A DNA stretch of 64,000 nt from Sarcocystis neurona (GCA_000727475.1 KL647315.1:174264-238263); one strand, 5' to 3'; numbered from the stretch's first letter, positions 36,501-49,739 are shown. The notes: generated by a model not told the origin, from the letters alone. Made by a program: numbers and translations.

Positions 36501-39500
36501 CATACATATATACATATACATATATACATATACATTTATACATATACATTTATACATATACATATATATACATACATATATACATATACATATATACATA
36601 TACATATATACATATACATATATACATATACATATATACATATACATATATACATATACATATATATATATACATATACATCTATACAAATGATATACAG
36701 ATATATATATATACACACATACATACATACACATATACATATGTACACATACATAAACATATATACATATACATATATGTATATATATAAATACATATAT
36801 ACATACATACATATACATATACATATATACATATATACAATTATACATATGTGTATACATATATATATATATATATACAGATATACAGCTGAGAAGTGTA
36901 TGCCTCTTTCCAGCAACGTTTGAGAGGGCAGTCTATTGATGCTGATATGGAGATATCATATACGTATACATATGTACGGATAAACAGGCACGCTTACACA
37001 TACGTGTCTACATACGCACAAATATATCTACGTGTGTTTGTGTGTATATGTCCACGTCCGTCTGGAAGTATATTTATATATAAAAGGCTACATAGATGTG
37101 TGCCCCTACACATACATTTATGTAAGGAGAAGCACCCGCGTGTACAGATACGTTTACACACACATATTCAAATATATGTTGGCCCGTGTGTACATATAAA
37201 GACACACGTACACGAACAGACTTGGGAGTGTACAGTATTAGATACGGCAAGATATGCACACACCTGTGATATGTGTAAATAGACACGTCTCTATATAGAT
37301 ATCCACATGGACGAAGAGGCAAACATCTTACCATATTTACTTCTCTATTTGTGTACATACACGCACATGTCTACAAGTACATCAGTAGCTCTCCAGAAGA
37401 GGAGGTCTGTGCAAAACAGATAATCTTTATACATACATACACGTGTATACATATACGTATACACATATCTCTATCTCTCTCTATATATATGTATGTATGA
37501 ACCCGCAGATACAGACTCGATCGGCGAGATTAATTTGTGCAACGAACATTCGTTGCCCAGCTGCGGAGAGAAAGACGCACCCGCTTCAGGCCCACAAAAA
37601 GAAGAAGACAGCCGAAGCGGCGGGGACGTGCATGCAGCAGTCCCTTCCCAACGTACCTGCTTTATAGCTGTCAGCACGCCAGTAATACGTGTGCCCATGG
37701 TGATGCCAGGGAGATGCTCCTTTGCAGACGCGCAGATGTTCAGGCACTTCTCTACAAATTCCTGGGACGCGCGCAGCACAGCAGCACTTCTTCTCTAAAA
37801 AGGTGGCAGTTTCTTTTTCTGCGACTTCTTCTCGCCTGCGCTTTCCGTATCTACCTACCTATCCGCCGCAGCCTATGCGCACATGTGTACGTTTCGATAC
37901 ATAGAAGCCCGACAGCAAGGTCAGCTTTCTCTATCTGCCAGGCCGCCCAGCTGGGAACGCCTCTATCCACATTATCGACACAAGTCCGCCTGTCTTTCTG
38001 TGCCTTTCTCCCTGTTTTTCTTCGAATATCCATCTATCCATCACACACATCTGTACGTCCCCGATTCAACGTAGTCACACTCCCAGGAGAGAAATGTGCG
38101 TCTGCTGCATGTCTCTCTTTGGCCGTCTCCATCTTTCTCTCTGTTTTTGTTTTTATTCTTGCTCTCGCTTCCAACACACGTGCACATGGACAAATACTCA
38201 CAAAACGTACACACGCAGAGAAGGGAAACCTCCCTGGCCTTTTCTGCTTCTCCCCACGTATCACGTAGACGTCTGCTGTAGGGACGTACGTTTGTTTTAC
38301 GTGCAGACGCAGACACACAGACACAAAGTAAGCACGTCGTCACTTTTCCTGCTTTATGCAACACACACATATACACAAACACGCACACATATATACGTGT
38401 ACACATAGACACAGACACACACACATATATTCACACAGACATACATAACTCCACACACAAACATTTCTCTATCTCTGCCCACATGCTGACGTTTCACTTG
38501 TGTATGTATGTGTGTGTCTACACACGTGTCGACAGACCCGTTCGAACTGCTGCAGAGATACACACACCTCCCTCGCTATCGAAGGACGAGCTTTTTCAGA
38601 AGATAAATCGAAGGTGTGTCCTCGAATGCAGAGGGCGCCCTCCACGACGCTCCGAAAACTTCAGAATATAACATATACATATTTATATACATACACGTGC
38701 AAGCACGTTCTCATTTTCGCTCTAAGTTCTTCTAAATACATATATATATATATACACGTGTGGTATGCATGTATACAGGAAGGACCATATACAAATGTCG
38801 GCGTGAGAACCGAAGACCCAGGAGCCAGGCAAAGCGTATATATATATATATATATGCATATGAACGGATGTATACACATATATATATACATATTTGAACG
38901 GATGAATGTATATATATATATAAATCTATAGTTTATCGCGCTGATGTGGAACAGACTGATGTTATGCGGTGTCACGCCATACAGTCGACTACTAGAACAG
39001 GCACTCATATATATATATATATATATATAAACATACTAGAGTATAAATACATATTTATAGGCAAACACATATAGACAAATCTATTTTTGTACTTGACTAT
39101 CCCTCCCTCTCTCTACCTATCTCCATTGTAATACACACGTACGTTCGCGTGTACACAAATTTACATGTATGTGTATGTGTCTTTAAATAATGACACACAC
39201 CCACGTGCTATTTCTCTCCTTGTGCACGTACGCATATATACATACATATAGAGAGAGAGACGTCTGTACATATATATATATATATGTACATTCTTATATC
39301 CACGAATATACAATCTTATACATACATACATACATTCATATATACGTACATACATACATACATACATGCACGTAGGTCTGTACAGATTGGCAGACCCATG
39401 TAAACATACGTCTTCACATCCAGATGTAATCTATACGTATCTATTTTTATAGCTGTACACTTCCTATAGACGTATATATATATACGCATGTACATACATC

Positions 39501-42500
39501 CGCGTGTACATCCCCATACACAACATACGCATATAAGTTATACAAACGCACACACGAACATGGACAGAAGAGCTCCAGTTCTGCCTATGCGTGTATATGT
39601 ATATATACATTTATACATATGTATATACATATACACGCATGTGTATATATATGTGTAGATGTATGTACGTATGCGTGTACATACGCATGCCTGTATATCT
39701 ATCCACAACATATACATATATATTATACAAAAGCGCACACCAAGGGAGACACGAACGTTTTTTTTTTCCGCTACAACTCCACGCAGAAGAGGGCGCAGCA
39801 ACGAACCTGTTGGTAGAGCGGGCCGGCGTAGAAAGGACCTCCTAGCAATGTCCTCTGGCCACACTCGGAGCAGCACGGCGTCATGTCTGCGGGGAAGTAC
39901 GCAGCTCTTCTTCGTTTGTTGCTGGCCGCACTCCGACGCTTTTCCTCTTCAGTTTTCTTCTTCGCCTTCCCTTCCTTTTCGCATTCTTCCGTCGTCTCCA
40001 CGAGCCGCTGAGCCCCGTCCTTCGGTCGCTTCTCCTCTGCGCTCTCCCCACCGAGCTGCCTTCCCGCTGAGTCTTCCTGCTGTTTTCTCTCCGGGCCTGC
40101 AGGCGACTGCTGTTTCTCCTGCTGCTGTGTTTGCTGGCTCTCTTGCCCGGGCTCTGCCTTCTGCAGCTCGCGCACTTCTTCTTCTCCACCTTCTGCTCGG
40201 CCTCCGCCTCCTGCTGCTGCGGCTTGTCCACCACCACCACCACCAACCCCACCCCCTGCTGCTGCTGTTTCTCCTTCACCAGCTGCTGCTTCTGCTCCTC
40301 CGCCGTCCGCTGCTGCTCCTGCTGCCACGGAGCCAAGTGGAAGGACACGAAATGCATCGCAGGCGACGCACTGCTGGACCTGCCCAGAGACACCGCCAGC
40401 AGCAGCACGGGAGGACAGTTCTCTGCTTATTTATCAAAACGGGTCTCTTCATACACACACCCACACACGTAGAATACAACTTCTTCCATCCCTACGCGTA
40501 GAAATGAATACACACACACACACACAAAAAAACGTGTGTATATTTTACATATTTGTAACGATGTGTATATACGTAGAATCCGTAGGAGATTGCAAGCAGC
40601 AAGCAGCGTTTTCCTTACGGATCCGAGCTGGCGTCGACGTCCACACATATGATCGGCAGATACGTCCACATATATGCATAGACGTATTTATGCCCCCGAC
40701 ACTGATGGAGTATACGTAGAATCTGTTCGAGACAGCAAAGGGCATGGCAAAAACATGTTTTATCGCTCCAGGCCGGCACTTCCATATATGTACATATATA
40801 CGTGTCAAGTACATGCACGTCGAACCATCCCTATACATGTAGATACTTACGCAACCCTGGTCATTTAAACGGACGTCGAGGATGTCTAAATGCAGGACGA
40901 GACATAGGAAACTTCCAGGATAGAAAATGAAAACAAGTGAACTCCCCTTTACGTGCGAGTGTATATATATATATTGTTATGGCTGCCTTCCCATATATCC
41001 ACACACATATACATATCCACGTAGGATACAGAGAACTTCACACGAATAGGAAAATTACACACACACACACAGAGCCACCAAGGTTGTACGCAGGGGAGGA
41101 TCTACGGAAAGAAGAGGAGCTGCATGCGTCCAGAGACGTGGGAAAAAATATGTACTTCTCCAACGCAGGAAGGCGGGGGAAAGACAAGACAGGAAGGGAC
41201 GTGAAGAGACAAAGAGGTCTTCTCGTGCGTGTAAGACAGAAGAGAAAACAGCCTGCAGCCAGTCCCACGCCCACAGAAAGTATTCCTCTCCCTGTCCATA
41301 TATATACATATATCGAAGAAATCTGCTATATGTCTTTGTACGTCTGTGCATCTGTGTTTGTGTGTGTGGACAAGACAAATACTTGTGCGTCCCCTGCGCC
41401 CCATAAGTGCTTGTCTGCAAATATATATACACATATATATATATATATATATGCATATACAAATACATATATATATATATATATATTTCGAGGAAATCTC
41501 ATGTGTTTGTACATGTGTACTAGACGATAATTGTCCATATATATATATACAAATAAATATATGTATATATCGAGGAAATCCCACGAGTACATGTGTACTC
41601 GACGATAGTTGTCCACGGGCGTGTGTGTGCGTAGAAGGACGGCTCACAATCGCGGCCTGGGAGTGGAAGTCTCTGCAGCGCTCCGCAGAGTCGAAGGCCT
41701 GCAGGAACACACGGACGTAGAAGTCAACGCTGCAGGCCAGCAGGGGGACGACGACTTTCTTGTACTTCGCCGCGCTGCTGCTGGCTGCGTAGATAATTAA
41801 TCTGTTCAGCACCCAACACACACACACACACACTTGTGCGAATTCTCAGCAGCAAACTCGCCAGGACGCTTCCGACGACACAAAAAACAGGGCGAACACT
41901 GCGCATCCATATGTATATATATGTATACGTCCGTGACAGGGACACGTGCGTGGGGGACGTGAAGATAGCATAACGGAGCGACGAAGGAGGGGGGCGTATA
42001 TGCGTCGGCGTGTACGCGGCGAAAAGACACACACGCACAGGAGCGACGGAGGCCGACGGAGAGGGTGGGAAAGGAAGAAGAGAGCGGGAAACGGGGCGTG
42101 CGACGTCGACAGCAACTCTGTTCCCGGAAGCAACGTGAGGGGTCCACAACCCTGTATATCCATATATATAGGACAATATACGTACATGTATGTGGACATA
42201 TTGAGAGACGGCGGAGGCGGTGGACTGATAGACAGCTGCACACGCCTCGAATGTGGAAAACGAGAGGGCAGACAAAAAAGGAGAGGGCGAGACGCATATA
42301 CGCAGAGAGAGAAAGTTACTACGCGCGTTCTATTGCAAGTGGAAAACGTGACACAACACATACTCCACACACACGTGTGCACTCCTGGACATATATATGG
42401 AGCTGTACGCATGTTAAGAAGAAAAGCGAGAGGGCACGTACGTCTGTATCAGTCGGGACACATAGCGCTGCACGAAAGTGTAGAGGAAACGAGCGGCACA

Positions 42501-45500
42501 TACATCTGTGTCGAAAGTGGAACGCACGGATATTTCCAGAGAGAACCGCACCGGTTCACAAAAAGCCACCGGACATACCTGCAGTCATCACGTGCGAAAA
42601 GAGACGGACAGACATATACAGCTTCCCCATTCAAAGACCCACTTTTCTCTTTGCAGACGGAAGGATGAAGATTCCCTTCCGTGGACACTTCGTAGCTCGA
42701 CAGCTGTACGTGCGCAGCGCAGCCACACGTCCACGCCGAACGCGTATACAGCAGAGACTAATAATACACACAAACACGTGCAGCAGGGTCTTCATATACG
42801 TTCCCTCCTGTTTACCCAGACATACACATATATATACATAAGTATGTGCACGCGCGCGCAGGACGAGGGGGGAACACAACATCGTCATAGGCCGTGGGAA
42901 GGGTTTGGGAGGCCAAACAAAGCACTCCCATACTATACACATGACGGTGGCCGCAGATATATATGTATGTATGTATGTACGCACATATATGTAGTTACAC
43001 GTCTTCAGTAGATAAACACTTACGCACACATCTCTCTCTCTCCGTTGCGGGCAGGGATACTAAGAGATATTCCTTTTCTCGCTGTTCACATGCAGGTGAC
43101 TGCAGAAACACACAAGCGTGCAGCCGTATATATATGTGTAAGTATTTACACGTCTTCTGTAGATATACACATACAGACACATCGATATATATATGCAGGC
43201 GGGTATATCTATGAATGCTTCTCTTCTCTCTCTTTGTGACGGCATGCAAAAGCAAGCACACGTGCGGTCGGCGATAGAAGAGGCACGCACTTCTCCTGCC
43301 TGTCGATATATTCACGAAGAGACGTGTAGATAGTACGTCCACGTACATGAGTCCACAAAGAAAAAAGGGGATACGTGAATATCTGTATATGTCTGCGTGT
43401 GTTTCTGTGTGTTGGGCACGTGTACCACCTGTGCAACTGCCTCATGCGTAATAAATATCAAAGCGTGCGAGAAAATGCCAGCAGATGCGTCTCTATCCCT
43501 CCAGGCGCGTCGGATTCTCCCAGGGCAGCGAATTTTGCTGAAGGAGCAGGACGCCCTGCGGCGAGAGACGCGTGCGTTGTGTACAGCGAAACAGCAGCAT
43601 CAGCAGCACCGGCGGGAGGCGAGAAACAGGAAGAAGGTCTTCGTGAACGACTTCCTATTTGCTTCGACTTCGAGAAGGTACTTGCCTGAGAGCCATCTCA
43701 TGAATATACTTCGCTTTAACAGCCGCGCCTCCGTATTTGTAGAAGGTGGTCTCCGGCGCATTTCCGCAGAGAACGGGCATGTCGGTCGAAGTGAGGCAGA
43801 GCAGTCCGCCGGGTCGCACCGCCTGAATCGCCGCGTCTAAGAAGGGAGAGACGCTGCCGTAGGGATCTATATCGACAATATCGAAGCAGACAGGAAGTCC
43901 GTCACAGAGACCTTTTCCTTCTTCTTCCTCGCTTCCGGCCGGTGCTGCCGATGCAGCTTCTCCCTCAACCCCCGCCCGCCCTGTCGTCTCTCCTGCTGCT
44001 GCTCCCTGCGCTGCTGCTGCCACTCCTGCTGCCGAAGGACGAGGCGGAGGAGGAGGAGGAAGCGAAGCCGCGCAAGACGTAGCACCCGGCGATGCAGCAG
44101 CAGAGTGATCAGCAGCAGCGGCAGCGGCAGCCACGTGCGTCGTTTCCGCCCTCGGCGTGTCCCCTGCAGAGAAAAGAGGATTTGTCGACGGAGAGGTATG
44201 AGGCTCCGCAGCTCCTCCTAAACCCGCGGACGCACGCACGTCCTGCTGCTGCTGCATCTCCTGCTGCTGGTGCTGCTTCTCCGGCCCCTGCCTCTGCGTC
44301 TGCTGCTGCTGCGCCTGCTGTCTGCAGGCTTCCTCGTGAAGAAAAAGAGAAAGGGGAACCGACGGAAGTCCCGCATGCAGCGGCGTAAGATCGAAAGTGT
44401 GCGGGACGGAGCTGCCCGCCGGGAGGCTGCAGAGTTTCTTCAGCGTCCCATGAGAGATATTTGCAGGAAAGGCGAGGCCATATAGCAGGCGTGTCGCCTC
44501 GGTACACGTCACTATAGCAGACATACACACACGCACAAAGATTCAGCAAAGAAGGACGAAACATTTTGCGACGGAAAGTCGACTGCTGCAGCGAGCCAGA
44601 AATTACCTACACACACATGCGCCTCATATAAACAGCGAGAAAAGACGTCATCTGCTGCAGCAGTCAAGTCTAACAAACGCCGGACGTACCCCGCATACCT
44701 AACACATGTACAGCATTCCTGCACTGCGTACACGTAAATACTCATACACGTACACACACGCATATATACATATATTCTTGTAGAAAAAAGGGTGCTACTC
44801 AAACATACAAATGTGTGGCGAGATATATAGACAGAGATACATATGCATACGTATATTCTCATAGAAAGCCTAATACTTACACATACAAATGTGTGATGAT
44901 GTATACAGAGAGAGATACATATACATGCATACATTCTTATAGAAAGGCTAACAGTGCGACTAGATATATAGAGAGAGATGCATGTACATACGTATATTCT
45001 TAGACAAAGGCTGATACTTACACATATATATACACGAGATACATGTAGTCAGAGAGATATACATACACACACATACGACATAGAGCGGTAGTCCCGTCCT
45101 CTGTGTACCCATACACATACTCCTGCACACAGACATATACATATTTTTGTGACGGTGTACATACACATATGGATGCGTACTTCCATAAAGAGTGGTACAC
45201 ACGTGTAGGCACATGTCACGAGATACATATATAAAAAGAGATATATATATATATATATATACTCACGTGAGAAAATATATATATCCAGAGAGAGACATAC
45301 ATATATATGTAGCACACGCTTCCCGATGGAAATGTTCATACATGATGTGGGTGTTTACTCTGCGATGGGGTGAATCTTCGTATATTGCATATGCATATGT
45401 AATTGCGTACGCATATATCTATCGTCCTTCGACTATAATAAACAGAAACACATATACATACATATACGAATGTTTAGATAATACGTATGCATGACTGCTA

Positions 45501-48500
45501 ACTATATAGAGGTGGACGCAGCAGATAGAGCTGCAGGAGAATAGAATAGAGGTACGCTCGTTTGGCTGTCGCCTATCAACACGCCTATCTCTACAGAGGG
45601 CAGACGAATGTTTGTGTGAGAAGAAAAGTCGGCCCACACACACGTCTCAGTCCGCAGCTTCTTCAGCAAGTTCTATCCAGTGAGCCGGCCTTTTCCCCTT
45701 TTCGCTGCAGAGTTTCCCAGCGTCCCTTCGTCTACAAATGAAGAGGCCACTGCAGGAGACGCCGTCCTCCCCCATGCCGTCGTGCCTTCTGTGTCTCCGT
45801 CTCTTTACAAACGTACGCGCAGACAGGAGACGAGACAGGGAGACACCGCCTTCGGCGTAGAGGCAGAAATGCGGCTACGAGAAAAAATAAAATGCACATA
45901 TGCGGCAGTGTCAATTCATTTTTTCCTTCGCATCAGCGAGGACACGACGATATTCACACCCGTAGTAGACCACCGTCCTTAAAACGGCATCCATACAATC
46001 ACGTGTATATACACACGTATCTGTATATGTGTGTGTGTGTACACGTATACATATATATATGTGGCATACATTGACCTCCTTATAAATTATATCCATACAC
46101 GCGTATATCCACATATGTACGTAGACGTACGTTTGGATGTATGATTCTATGTATCTACGTGTCTACCTATCTCTCTATATATATATATGCAGATATATAT
46201 GTAATACATATATATATGTACGTACGTACCTGTATGTATTTACATTTATATATACATATATATATGATATTTGTGTGTATATATACATGTGCAGAATTGT
46301 GCGTGAAGGCAGCGTCTCTCGCTTGAGGAAACGGTTGAGAAGATCGCGTGCTCCGCTTCCCAGGTACGCGTGTTTCCACGTACGTGTCTACACTTATACA
46401 CGTATGTATGTCTCTATTACAGTGTCTAACACTTGCAGAGGCAGGCATATACATTGGTGTATGTATACATTGGGGAAAAGAGAAACATTTCGATTGTTCA
46501 GCCAGAGCCCGCAGAAGACGCTGCCTCACCAAATAAATGGGCGAGAGAAACCCCGTTTAAAGCCGCATTCTTTTTCATCGTCGCAACAGCATGCGGGTCC
46601 ATATCGTTGGCCACGACGCTCTTCACTACGCCTTCGAGCTCGACCAAATACCGCAGCGACCGCAGACCTGTAGCAGCAACAGCAGCAGCAGCAACCGCAG
46701 CAGGAGCGACAGATGCAGGCGCAGCAGAAAGGCAATAGCAGCCCCCCAGGCTAGAGAAGCAGCAGCAGGAGCAGTAGACGAAGACGCAGCGGCGGCGCGC
46801 AAGCAGGGCCAGCAGCGCAGACGCGCGGTTTCAGATGTAGGTGCAACAGCAGCAGCGCAAGCAGCAGCACCAGCAGCAGCACCCGGACGCACACACAGCA
46901 GTGGTGCTACTAGCAGTCCTTTCACCCAGCAGCGTCAGCAGCCGCACAGAACCAGCAGTCGCGCAGCACCAGCACCCGCGGCGGCAGCGACAGCAACAGC
47001 AGCAGGAGCACCACCAGGAGGAGCACCGCCAGCACGAGCGACGGCAGCAGCAGCACCACCAGCGCAAGCAGCAGCAGCAGCACCACCAGCAGCAGCAGCA
47101 CCAGCAGCAACACCAGCAGCAGCAGCGCCTCCGGCAGCGGCAGCAGCAACAGCACTCGCAGCAGCTGCACCAGCACCAGAGGATGCATGTCGCTCCTGCA
47201 GGCGCAGCAGCAGTACGGGCCCCGAACTGCTTGAGTGTCACTACCCAGCTGCAGCAGCTGCTGCGCCCCGCAGGGGGGACCAGCAGCGCGTCGTAGCCGC
47301 TTTTCTCCAGAAAGAACACGCACTTATTTATGGGTGTGCTTTAGAATAGAGACACACGTATACGTATATATGCATGCGTTTACACATGGATGAAGATGCC
47401 TGTGTTTCAGTCTATAGCAAGAGCACGTGGCTCACCCGTTGCAGCCAGCGGCTCTACTACGTTGAAGCCGACAAACTTCAGCGGCGTCACTGCCGGTTTT
47501 CCCTCCGACTGAATCCGGTCCAGGGCCCTCGCCCCTGCGAGAGAAAACAAAAAGCACCACCACAAACATGTTTTTCTCGTACCAGAGCGAGAAGACGAAT
47601 AGAGGGTTTTTTCTGTGAAACAGGGAGACAGACACAGAGAGAGAGAGAGGGAAGTCAAACAGACCAACCACACAAACGGTGTGCACAGACATGTAGAAAA
47701 ATCTTCGCCCGCCTGCACACAGATGCCTTCGCCAAAAATGACATATACATACATCGACGCGTGTGTCTTTGAACACCTCCCTATCCATATAGATATAGAG
47801 AGAGAATGACAGAGAGAAGAAAAGCGAGAGAGCAAGAGAGAGGAAGAGAAAAGAGATGTAGACGCACATGAGTAAACATTTTTGTCTACAGGATTACCGT
47901 GTCGCAACTATATGCTTTCGGACAAACGCATACACACACATATTTATCGCACAAAGAGGGAGACATACACACATACAGACAGAGACAGAGAGGCAACTTT
48001 ACGGATACTTTTCCGGCATATGCAGATATACACGTACACGCACATAGACAGATATTTTAGACACAGAGCCTCTACAAATATGTAGGGAAATGTGTGAAGA
48101 ACGGTCTCCGGGAGTTTACTGGCCTTCCGTTGACGCGAGACGAAACGCCTTCGCCGAAACGAGACAGAAGGGGAAAGGAGGGACAGCTCCGCTCGTTATT
48201 CAAGTGAAGTAGCAGCGACGGACGAGTGGAGGAGGTGATGCGTATTTATGAATACGACCGCGACAATCACACAGCAACCGTTTATAGTGGTGAAAGCCGC
48301 GGGGTTGGCGCTGCTGTAGCGACCGGAAAACAGAGGAGAGCTGAGTAAGCGGGACGACGTGGAGCGGGGGAAAGTCAACAAAAGACTTGCAGAAGTGAAC
48401 GAAATTGCAGCTGCTCATTTTCTTCTGCCGGGGGCAGCGGGACATGGCTTCTGAAGAATAGGAAACGCAGATTATTGCTGACAACATACCAGGACAAGAG

Positions 48501-49739
48501 AGGAGGAAGACGAAGGGGACGAGAGGAGGAGAGAAAAGCGCAGAGAAGTCAAAGCTACAGAAAAAGTAGCATATTTCGCACAAGCGGCAGGAAGACCACA
48601 GTGGAACAGACGAAGAACAAGAAAAAAATTTGTGGGGGTCTCCTAAGCTACACAGAAAGCGGCTTTCTGGCAGGAGCGGCAGGGCTATGGTAGCACAAGA
48701 GCGGGAAAGAAAGGAAGGAGAAGTGCTGCTCGAGCATCACTCAGAGCACCTTTCTGGTGGGTGTGACAGGGGTATCCCAGTACAGGAGCGAAAAAAGACA
48801 AAAAAAGTATGTGGGTGTCTCTCTTCAAATACAAGAGTGTCGCGTTGGCAAACTGCGCCCTTTGCAGCACACCACCTATGGAAGTATAAAGTGGGGAGAA
48901 ACAGGTCGCATGCTGCACAGAGGGACACTAATGTGAGGACCTTTTCCTTCTCCACAGGCACACGCACATACACGTGTAGACCTTCCTTCGAAAGACCGCA
49001 CCCTCGGGAGGCGCTTGGATGTGCGTTTATTCAAGTTTTCAAAGAAGGTGCATTTCGACTGTTCACACGAATACACACGTATATACGCTTCGACCATAAG
49101 GTGCTCCGAGCATTTGTTTTCCAAAGAGAGAACTCCATCCCGTCTGGTATACATGTTTCATGTGTACGTGTACACCTCTATGTGGCGGAGTGGTGCACAA
49201 GCGACACACACGTATACATACGGAGGTGGCTGGGTGTTCCTGAGGAGAAAAGTCGTACCCCTGCGACGAATTTCCTCTTTTTGCATTTCAGCAAACGCCT
49301 TGATAGCAACGATAGAGAGATCTCGATTGAAGACCTGTACGGGGTTGTAGAATACCTCGTTATGTTCCGCCCCCTGGATACGCACTTTTCCTTCCACAAT
49401 CAACTTTTTTTCTTCGGCGTTGCCTTTCCTCCGACCGGAGCTACTGCAGGGGGGAAAAAGACGGTTGCTTTCTTCCTTTCTGGGAGAAGCTGCATGGCCA
49501 GACGCGCTGGGGGACCTCTGGTGGTTTCTCGCACGCTGCCGCCGCGTTGAAGCGACGTGGTCTGCGGAGTTATCCATTGCAAGTAGCTCTGGGTCGTTTC
49601 GATGGTCGTTCGAGTGCCGAGTGAGAAGCGGTAGAAAAAAAACGGAGCAAGAGAAGGAGGAGGAGATATAGAAAGCGGAGAACGGAGCCCGCAAGGAGTG
49701 TAGACCAAGTTGTAGTAGGGAGAGACCGGAGGATGACAC
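30550..49739 (-). CDS. TRM1: tRNA (guanine-26-N2)-dimethyltransferase Trm1
   Basis: SAM-dependent enzyme that dimethylates G26 of tRNA, usually nuclear and mitochondrial. Ten exons, 5' to 3': 49739-49259, 47534-47436, 46667-46530, 44511-43686, 41801-41648, 40379-39807, 37761-37657, 35505-35420, 33615-33448, 30676-30550; 918 residues, phases exact. Family motifs in order: [14 protein letters not shown] (129-142), [15 protein letters not shown] (186-200), VVANDMDP (211-218), TEATRLLY (243-250), [10 protein letters not shown] (449-458), [30 protein letters not shown] (570-573) with CSEC (736-739) as likely zinc ligands, [25 protein letters not shown] and the terminal [12 protein letters not shown]. 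Low-complexity insertions of roughly 140-195 and 160 residues precede the catalytic motif and separate the CxxC pairs. ATG at 49577 is an alternative start; the longer form adds 54 Ser/Leu/Phe-rich residues that could target mitochondria. Intron 4 is GC-AG. Coding is 14% of the span. Confidence 0.93.
31290..31540. repeat. Repeated (TA)n-plus-ACACAT units in TRM1 intron 9
   Basis: At least three units of CTACGCACAGGTAATnCACG-type sequence followed by (TA)n, at about 31250, 31335 and 31450, spaced about 85-110 bp apart. Confidence 0.6.
33591..33795. repeat. Triplicated 40-bp element containing the TRM1 exon 9 acceptor
   Basis: Copies at 33591-33629, 33681-33720 and 33757-33795 share CCCAGCCGCnCAAGTGCTGC. 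The first is the true 5' end of exon 9 with its acceptor. The other two lie upstream in intron 8, and each keeps an AG acceptor and the start of the exon (minus reading ..AG|A GCA GC...GTGCGGCTGGG). Confidence 0.8.
33930..34085. repeat. AT-rich microsatellite in TRM1 intron 8
   Basis: (TA)n, (CATA)n and (GTATAT)n runs. Similar runs recur at 34130-34420 and 34570-34860 in the same intron. Confidence 0.8.
36244..36895. repeat. 650-bp (ATACAT)n/(TATACATA)n microsatellite in TRM1 intron 7
   Basis: Almost pure repeat of ATACATATAC units with rare GT and TG changes. It opens long Tyr/Ile/His frames on both strands (one of 296 codons) that are artefacts. Confidence 0.95.
38330..39480. repeat. Clustered (CA)n/(TA)n microsatellites in TRM1 intron 6
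   Basis: CA-rich runs at 38350-38450, (TA)n at 38740-38760, 38838-38855, 38905-38925, 39008-39030 and 39265-39285, and (CATA)n at 39320-39365. Confidence 0.75.
41410..41580. repeat. (TA)n with duplicated CGAGGAAATC unit in TRM1 intron 5
   Basis: Two long (TA)n runs. ATTTCGAGGAAATCTCATG and ATCGAGGAAATCCCACGAG recur about 80 bp apart, each followed by GTACATGTGTACT, a near-palindrome, and GACGATAnTTGTCCA. Confidence 0.7.
44765..45028. repeat. Four-copy tandem repeat of about 70-80 bp in TRM1 intron 3
   Basis: Units share CATACnTATATTCTnnTAGA, AAGnCTnATACTTACACATA and CAGAGAGAGATACAT. They are diverged at 10-20% by eye, followed by more TA-rich sequence to about 45310. Confidence 0.7.
46668..47435. 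repeat. TRM1 intron 2, filled with CAG/CTG repeat
   Basis: Most of this 768-bp intron is (CAG)n/(GCA)n on plus, hence CTG on the transcribed strand, with CAC and CGG variants from 46810 to 47180. The plus strand is open as an Ala/Pro-rich frame antisense to TRM1, which I take as an artefact. The flanking exons 2 and 3 join in exact phase within the continuous motif [13 protein letters not shown], so this segment is intron. Confidence 0.85.

Noticed and set aside
36033..36923. 296-codon plus frame rich in Tyr/Ile/His/Thr, and matching minus frames
   Set aside because: Produced by the ATACAT microsatellite in TRM1 intron 7. There is no complex sequence beyond its first 70 codons.
39659..40501. 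280-codon plus frame across 39.7-40.5 kb
   Set aside because: Antisense to TRM1 exon 6, whose minus frame holds conserved zinc-ligand and [10 protein letters not shown] motifs.
43397..43840. 147-codon plus frame with ordinary composition
   Set aside because: Its right half is antisense to the conserved Trm1 segment ending HEMALR, and no domain is seen. It is probably a shadow of exon 4 and intron 4.
46591..47349. 252-codon plus frame, Ala/Pro/Gln rich
   Set aside because: Antisense to TRM1 exon 3 and to the CAG-filled intron 2. The minus exons on both sides join into a conserved motif, so the plus frame is a repeat artefact.
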